Positions 59,716 to 64,000 of a DNA stretch of 64,000 nt are shown in pieces. The notes under the pieces were generated by a model. It searched no databases. It worked only from the letters and a program-made list of their open reading frames with translations, and had not been told where the DNA came from. The first letter of the stretch is position 1. Each line of letters begins with the position of its first letter. Position numbers and translations under genes: made by a program. The DNA comes from Streptomyces europaeiscabiei (GTDB lineage Bacteria; Actinomycetota; Actinomycetes; Streptomycetales; Streptomycetaceae), in assembly GCF_036346855.1 (NCBI RefSeq), contig NZ_CP107841.1:248001-312000 (forward strand). Reading direction: 5' to 3'.

Positions 59716-60305
59716 TGTTCCCTTCCGGCCGCACCACGATCGCCATTGCCTTTCATTCGGGCCACGGCCACGCGGCCGTCGTCGCAGAGGCCGTGGCGCG
59801 GCGGGAGCCGGCGCCGAGGTGGTCTTGATCTCCGTGGACACCATCACCGACGAGCAGTGGGCGCAACTGAACGCCGCTGACGCGATCATCTTCGGTGCCG
59901 CCACGTACATGGGTACCGCCTCCGCGGCCTTCCACACGTTCGCCGAGGCCAGCAGTCGGCGCTGGTTCTCCCATGTCCGGGTGGACAAGTTCGCCGCGGG
60001 CTTCACCAACTCCGTTGCCAAGAGCGGCGACAAGACTTCCACCCTGAGCTATTTCGCCACCTTGGCCGCCCAGCACGGCATGCACTGGATCAGCCTGGGT
60101 CTGATACCGGGCTGGGGTTCCACCAAGGGCAGCGAGGACGACGTCAACCGGCTGGGCTTCTTCGTGGGCGCCGGCACCCAGAGCCCAAACCGAGGCCGGA
60201 CCAGAAGTGGTCCACAGGTCTGACATCGCCACCGCCGAGCACCTGGGTGCGCGCGTCGCACGCCAGGTCGCTGTCGGGCCGGGCGGGCCGCTCTCGCCGC
60301 CTGAT
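59716..60305 (+). pseudogene. Flavodoxin-like NAD(P)H:quinone/FMN reductase, two frameshifts
   Basis: Frame 1 gives MFPSGRTTIAIAFHSGHGHA and AVVAEAVAR. Frame 2 then gives GAGAEVVLISVDTITDEQWA, AADAIIFGAATYMGTASAAF and LGLIPGWGSTKGSEDDVNRL. Frame 3 finishes AQTEAGPEVVHRSDIATAEH and LGARVARQVAVG. The three together form a normal ~195-residue WrbA-like flavodoxin-fold protein, so single-base changes near 59795 and 60180 have broken the gene. Unless sequencing errors are involved it is non-functional, while the genes downstream are intact. Confidence 0.8.
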
Positions 60306-60356
60306 GACCAGGTCATTTTTCCCGTATGCGATTTCCCCCGCCGCAAGGAGCAACTC

Positions 60357-60749
60357 GTGTCCGACTCCCCGAACCTCGCCCTCATCCGCCGGGTATACGA
60401 ATCCCGAATGGCGCCCGAGGTGACCTCGGAGGTCATGGCCCCGGACCTCGTCTGGGACATCACTCCGGGCTTCCCGAACAGCGGCGTGTACCACGGCTGG
60501 AACAGCGTGGCGAAGGACTTCTTCGGCACGCCGATGCCGAACATCGTCTCCTTGGGCGCGGTGCCCGAGGAGTTCTACGCCGACGACGAAGGCCATGTCT
60601 TCGTGTTCGGGCACTACCACGCCGAGACCAAGACCGGGAACACGGCCGACGTCCGGTTCATCCACCTGTGGACCGTCCGTGACGGCAAGGCTGTCAGCAT
60701 GCGGCAGGCCGCCGACAGCCACGTCCTCCAGGAAGCCCTCAAGGGCTGA
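60357..60749 (+). CDS. NTF2/SnoaL-like protein
   Basis: A 130-residue SnoaL-like protein: NLALIRRVYESRMAPEVTSE, WDITPGFPNSGVYHGWNSVA, HVFVFGHYHAETKTGNTADV and FIHLWTVRDGKAVSMRQAAD. This pattern is typical of ketosteroid-isomerase-like proteins. GTG 60357 has AAGGAG 8 bases upstream; the frame is open further back only because it coincides with the third frame of the flavodoxin pseudogene. The DJ-1-like gene follows after 27 bp. Confidence 0.88.
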   Translation: MSDSPNLALIRRVYESRMAPEVTSEVMAPDLVWDITPGFPNSGVYHGWNSVAKDFFGTPMPNIVSLGAVPEEFYADDEGHVFVFGHYHAETKTGNTADVRFIHLWTVRDGKAVSMRQAADSHVLQEALKG

Positions 60750-60776
60750 GCCCACCCCCCAAGGAGCCCAACTCTC

Positions 60777-61475
60777 ATGGCGAAGATCCTTTTCGTGATC
60801 ACCGCGTCCGACCACTGGACGCTGGCCGACGGAACCCGGCAGCCGGCCGGCTTCTGGGCCGAGGAGGCAATCGGCCCCTTCCAGGTCTTCAAGGAGGCCG
60901 GATACGAGATCGCGGCGGCGACACCTGACGGGGTGCCGCCCACAGCGGACGCGCTCAGCCTCACGGCGGAGTTCAACGGCGGCGAGGAAGGCGCGCAGCG
61001 CATGCGCACCGCCTTGCGCGAGGCGACCGAACTGTCACACCCGATGCGCATCGAGGACGTGAACATCGACGAATACGTGGCCGTGTTCTACCCCGGCGGC
61101 TGGGGCCCGATGGAGGACCTGCCCGACAACGCTGCCTCCGGCAAGCTGCTCACCGAGTGGCTCGCCTCGGGCAAGGCGGTGTCCCTGGTGTGCCACGGCC
61201 CCGCGGCACTGCTGGCCACTATCGGCCCGGACGGATCGTCCCCGTTCGCCGGCTATCGGATGACCGGCCTCTCCAATGCCGAGGAGAAGCTCAACGGCCT
61301 CGCGGACCGCGCGAAGTGGCTGCTTCAAGACCGCCTCGTCAACGAGCTCGGCGCGGACTACCGCGAGACCGAGCCGTTCGCCCCGCACGTCGAGGTCGAC
61401 CGAACCCTGTACACCGGTCAGAATCCGGGCTCGGCTGTTCCGCTGGCCCATGAGCTCGTCAAGGCACTGGGCTGA
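60777..61475 (+). CDS. DJ-1/PfpI family protein
   Basis: A 232-residue type 1 glutamine-amidotransferase-like protein. The nucleophile elbow SLVCHGPAALLATIG places the Cys at about 142, with Glu in the early strand (FWAEEAIGPFQVFKEAG) and YPGGWGPMEDLPDNAASGK before it. This is the pattern of Hsp31/class III chaperone-glyoxalases that detoxify methylglyoxal and protect from oxidants. An AAGGAG site precedes ATG 60777. Confidence 0.9.
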   Translation: MAKILFVITASDHWTLADGTRQPAGFWAEEAIGPFQVFKEAGYEIAAATPDGVPPTADALSLTAEFNGGEEGAQRMRTALREATELSHPMRIEDVNIDEYVAVFYPGGWGPMEDLPDNAASGKLLTEWLASGKAVSLVCHGPAALLATIGPDGSSPFAGYRMTGLSNAEEKLNGLADRAKWLLQDRLVNELGADYRETEPFAPHVEVDRTLYTGQNPGSAVPLAHELVKALG

Positions 61476-61499
61476 CGCCACAGCGTCGTGTGCTCGCTC

Positions 61500-61528
61500 G
61501 GCGGCCCGGGGACGCACTCCGGGCCGCC
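61500..61528 (+). terminator. Terminator after DJ-1-like gene
   Basis: GGCGGCCCGG (61500-61509) and CCGGGCCGCC (61519-61528) form a perfect 10-bp stem with a 9-base loop, 25 bp after the stop codon. Confidence 0.7.
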
Positions 61529-61599
61529 CAGTCCCCTTGCGTCTTTTGCCATACAGGCCGGAGCCGATACCATTCTCATATATACTTAAAGCCCCACAT

Positions 61600-61615
61600 G
61601 GGCAGAATCTACCCC
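61600..61615. promoter_or_regulatory. GGG/CCCC inverted motif in MmyB-type regulator promoter (site 2)
   Basis: GGGCAGAATCTACCCC lies 36-51 bp before the regulator start, just after an AT-rich stretch (CATATATACTTAAAG) that could hold the -10 region. It matches the site at 63965 in the core GGGCAGA.TCT..ACCCC. Confidence 0.5.
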
Positions 61616-61650
61616 TTACAGCACCGGGCTTTTGTGCGAGGCTGCCATTC

Positions 61651-62520
61651 ATGACCCGCAATCCTCATCTGAACGAGCTGGGTGAGTTCCTCAAGGCCCG
61701 CCGCGCCGGGCTCAGTCCATCCGAGGTCGGACTCCGCGCCGGGGAACGACGGCGTGTGAGCGGTCTGCGCCGTGAGGAGGTGGCCCTTCTCGCCGCGATC
61801 AGCACCGAGTACTACACAAGGATCGAGCAGGGCCGGCTCCAGGCATCGGCCCCCCTGCTCGATGAAATCGCCAAGACGCTCCGTCTGAACGACGACCAGC
61901 GCACCTACCTCTTCGACCTCGCGGCGAAAGAGAGGGTGCGTCCGCCCGCGTCGGGCGATCGCCAGCAGGTGGACACGCAGCTGCAGCGCATGCTGGACGA
62001 TCTCACCGCCTCCCCGGCCTTCGTCATCGGCCGACGCACCGACATCCTGGGCTGGAACCAGCTCGCCGCCGCCCTGTGGACCGATTTCGGGCGCTACCCG
62101 GAGCAGGAGCGCGTGTTCGTCCGGCTACTGTTCACCGAACCCTGGATGCGCGAGCTGTACGCGGACTGGGAGGAGGTCACCCGGCTGGCCATCGCGCAAC
62201 TGCGGATGGAGAGCGCGCGCTACCCCGGTGACCAGCGCCTCACCGTTCTGGTCGAGGAGCTCTCCGCCCGTGACGCACAGTTCCGGCAGTGGTGGACCGC
62301 GCATGACGTCGCAATGCGGGGCAAGGGCGTCAAGAAGCTCCGTCACCCGGTGGTGGGCGAGCTGACACTCGACTGGAACACGCTCACGTGTGGCACGGAC
62401 CCCGACCAGCACATCATCGTGTGGAACGCCGAACCCGGTTCCCCGTCCCACGACGGGCTACGCCTCCTGGCCTCCTGGGCCGCTGACCAGAAGCGGACGG
62501 CGTCCGACACCGTCTCGTAA
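61651..62520 (+). CDS. XRE family regulator, MmyB type
   Basis: A 289-residue regulator. The N-terminal HTH covers residues ~7-70 (LGEFLKARRAGLSPSEVGLR, VSGLRREEVALLAAISTEYY), and the MmyB ligand-binding domain covers ~105-280 (SPAFVIGRRTDILGWNQLAA, LTLDWNTLTCGTDPDQHIIV). This family binds fatty-acid-like or other small ligands and controls neighbouring reductases, SDRs and exporters. Its position between the DJ-1 operon and the MFS gene, with shared motifs upstream, makes it the likely local regulator. No clear ribosome-binding site precedes ATG 61651. Confidence 0.93.
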   Translation: MTRNPHLNELGEFLKARRAGLSPSEVGLRAGERRRVSGLRREEVALLAAISTEYYTRIEQGRLQASAPLLDEIAKTLRLNDDQRTYLFDLAAKERVRPPASGDRQQVDTQLQRMLDDLTASPAFVIGRRTDILGWNQLAAALWTDFGRYPEQERVFVRLLFTEPWMRELYADWEEVTRLAIAQLRMESARYPGDQRLTVLVEELSARDAQFRQWWTAHDVAMRGKGVKKLRHPVVGELTLDWNTLTCGTDPDQHIIVWNAEPGSPSHDGLRLLASWAADQKRTASDTVS

Positions 62521-62542
62521 CACTCCCCCAAGACCACTGCGG

Positions 62543-62576
62543 CTGCTCCAAGGGGGAGGTTTCCCCCTTGGAGCAG
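62543..62576 (+). terminator. Terminator after MmyB-type regulator gene
   Basis: CTGCTCCAAGGGGGA (62543-62557) and its perfect complement (62562-62576) form a 15-bp stem with a 4-base loop, 23 bp after the stop codon. Confidence 0.8.
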
Positions 62577-62708
62577 GGCTGTCCCGGGTGGAAGGTCTCC
62601 CCTGCACGGACTCAGATACGGAGAGGAGAAGTCGGCGAACATCGCCGCGCGAGAGAGCGATCTCACCAACTGCCTCCCGTATCGAGCCCAGCCCAGAGGA
62701 GAAGGATC

Positions 62709-63965
62709 ATGGCCACGCCGGAGAAGTCGACGCCATCGCCGGCTGTGACCGAATCCGAAGCCCGGACGCCGCCCACCCCGCACCGGAAATTCATGACCCG
62801 CGGGCTGACCTTCCTCTTCGCGGTGGCGGGCGGCGCCGCCGTGGGCAACCTCTACTGGGCGCAGCCGCTGCTCGACTTCATCGCCGAGGACCTGCACGCC
62901 ACGACCTCCGCCGCAGGATGGCTCGTCACGGCCACCCAGATCGGTTACGCCGCGGGCATCCTTCTCCTCGTGCCGCTCGGTGATGTACGGGACCGGCGAA
63001 GGCTCATCCCCGTGATGCTGCTGTGCTCTGCGGTCGCGCTGCTCTTGTGCGCGCTGGCACCCTCGTTCGGCATGCTGCTGGTCGCCATCACCCTGCTGGG
63101 GGTGACGACCGTCTCCGGGCAGCTGCTTGCTCCGCTCGCTGGTGACCTGGCCGACGACGCCGACCGCGGGCGCGTGGTCGGGACCGTGGTGTCCGGCATC
63201 CTCACCGGCATCCTGGTGTCCCGGACGGTCAGCGGACTGGTCGCCGATGCCGCGGGCTGGCGCACCATCTACGTGGTGGCAGCGGCTGTCGCCGTCGTGT
63301 TCGCGGCGCTGATGTACCGCGCGATCCCTTCACTCCCGCCGAAGACACGTATGCCCTACCCGGCACTCATCGCCTCCGTCTGGACGGTCGTACGACGTGA
63401 GGCCACCGTGCGCTGGACGCTGGGCCTGGGATCTACGGCGTTCGCCGCGTTCACAATGTTCTGGACGTCGCTGACGTTCCTGCTCAGCGCCCCGCCCTTC
63501 AGCTATTCCGTGGCCGGGATCGGACTCTTCGGGCTCCTCGGCGTCGCCGGTGCCCTCGCGGCCCAACGGGCCGGCCGCCTGCACGACCGCGGGCTGTCGC
63601 TGCCCGCGACCGGAATCGCATGGACCCTGGTCCTGGCCTCGTTCGTCCTGGCGGCGTTCGCAGGGCGCTCCGTGGCGCTTGTCGTGGTCGTGATCATCCT
63701 GCTCGACGTAGCCGTCCAGGGCGTCAACCTGCTCAACCAGTCGCGGATCTTCGCCGTGTCGAACGAGGCGCGCAGCAGGCTCAACACGGCCTTCGTCACG
63801 AGCAACTTCCTCGGTGGCGCCATCGGCTCGGCCCTCGCCTCGGTGCTGTGGACAACAGGCGGCTGGACGGCAGTGACGATCGCGGGCATGGTCCTCAGCT
63901 GCTTCGCCCTCGTCGTGTGGGCGCTCGGGCGCCGGGGCCCACTCCGAATCGCACCAGGGGTATAG
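62709..63965 (+). CDS. MFS transporter (drug efflux type)
   Basis: A 418-residue major facilitator with 12 predicted spans. It starts with a polar ~28-residue tail, then LTFLFAVAGGAAVGNLYWAQ. The loop 2-3 motif is VPLGDVRDRRRLIPVMLL, and LTGILVSRTVSGLVADAAGW is the motif C-like span 5 of antiporters. ATG 62709 has GGAGAAGG just upstream and the longer frame lacks support. It probably exports a toxic small molecule under control of the adjacent regulator. Confidence 0.9.
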   Translation: MATPEKSTPSPAVTESEARTPPTPHRKFMTRGLTFLFAVAGGAAVGNLYWAQPLLDFIAEDLHATTSAAGWLVTATQIGYAAGILLLVPLGDVRDRRRLIPVMLLCSAVALLLCALAPSFGMLLVAITLLGVTTVSGQLLAPLAGDLADDADRGRVVGTVVSGILTGILVSRTVSGLVADAAGWRTIYVVAAAVAVVFAALMYRAIPSLPPKTRMPYPALIASVWTVVRREATVRWTLGLGSTAFAAFTMFWTSLTFLLSAPPFSYSVAGIGLFGLLGVAGALAAQRAGRLHDRGLSLPATGIAWTLVLASFVLAAFAGRSVALVVVVIILLDVAVQGVNLLNQSRIFAVSNEARSRLNTAFVTSNFLGGAIGSALASVLWTTGGWTAVTIAGMVLSCFALVVWALGRRGPLRIAPGV

Positions 63966-63986
63966 GGGGGCAGATCTTTACCCCCC
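63965..63986. promoter_or_regulatory. GGGGGG/CCCCCC inverted motif downstream of MFS gene (site 3)
   Basis: GGGGGG (63965-63970) and CCCCCC (63981-63986) enclose CAGATCTTTA. It begins in the MFS stop codon and may serve a gene just beyond the window. The core is like the sites at 59625 and 61600. Confidence 0.45.
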
Positions 63987-64000
63987 ATGCGGATATCCCG

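Noticed and set aside
62543..62576. Considered as a fourth copy of the GGG/CCC regulatory motif
   Set aside because: It is a 15-bp hairpin right after the regulator gene with a 4-base loop and lacks the AGATCT-like centre, so it fits a terminator better.

Overview
The window is high-GC DNA with the gene style of a Streptomyces chromosome arm: GTG starts, 4-bp ATGA overlaps, conservon genes, an actinobacterial initiator tRNA and only one TTA codon found in an intact non-IS gene. It mixes intact catabolic and regulatory operons with many decayed genes and insertion-sequence remains, which suggests an accessory, rearranging region. All calls were made by reading the sequence; no database search was run.

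Layout. 0-4.4 kb: end of a carbohydrate ABC importer (binding protein, two permeases) with a cytoplasmic MGH1/GH63-like glycoside hydrolase. 4.4-7.7 kb: a decayed MmyB-type regulator, a polytopic membrane protein, a possible antiporter remnant and an orphan sugar-binding lipoprotein. 8.1-12.1 kb: a complete conservon (cvnABCD), followed by an inverted, frameshifted cytochrome P450 pseudogene whose haem cysteine codon reads arginine.

13-22.8 kb: a leftward seven-gene operon that accounts for salicylate breakdown through CoA thioesters and gentisate (salicylyl-CoA hydroxylase, two CoA/AMP ligases, gentisate 1,2-dioxygenase, maleylpyruvate isomerase, fumarylpyruvate hydrolase, and a methylesterase-like alpha/beta hydrolase), divergent from a PaaX-family regulator. 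23-30 kb: a rightward operon for gamma-resorcylate (2,6-dihydroxybenzoate): decarboxylase, resorcinol hydroxylase, MFS importer, maleylacetate reductase, hydroxyquinol 1,2-dioxygenase, divergent from an IclR regulator. Together they form a hydroxybenzoate catabolic island. 

30-41 kb: a LysR regulator divergent from an unusual dehydrogenase-NTF2 fusion, an SMI1/KNR4-like protein, the pseudouridine catabolism pair psuK-psuG, an integrase remnant, a small P-loop kinase, a methyltransferase, small hypothetical and membrane proteins and an ABC-F pseudogene. 41-47.3 kb: a YtrA-type GntR regulator with a perfect 24-bp palindrome over its start codon, an ABC transporter and a large secreted subtilisin. 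48 kb: tRNA-fMet on the minus strand, a WYL-regulator remnant and a secreted collagen-like protein. 

49-64 kb: TniB and DUF4352 remnants, a second LysR system, a redox cluster (NTF2-like, FAD oxidoreductase, two NmrA-like proteins, DUF1772-like), two IS5-family elements around a 56-residue membrane protein, a truncated resolvase, and a flavodoxin pseudogene followed by NTF2-like, DJ-1/PfpI, MmyB-type regulator and MFS exporter genes. Three intergenic sites in this last cluster share a GGG/CCC inverted motif and may be operators of one regulon.
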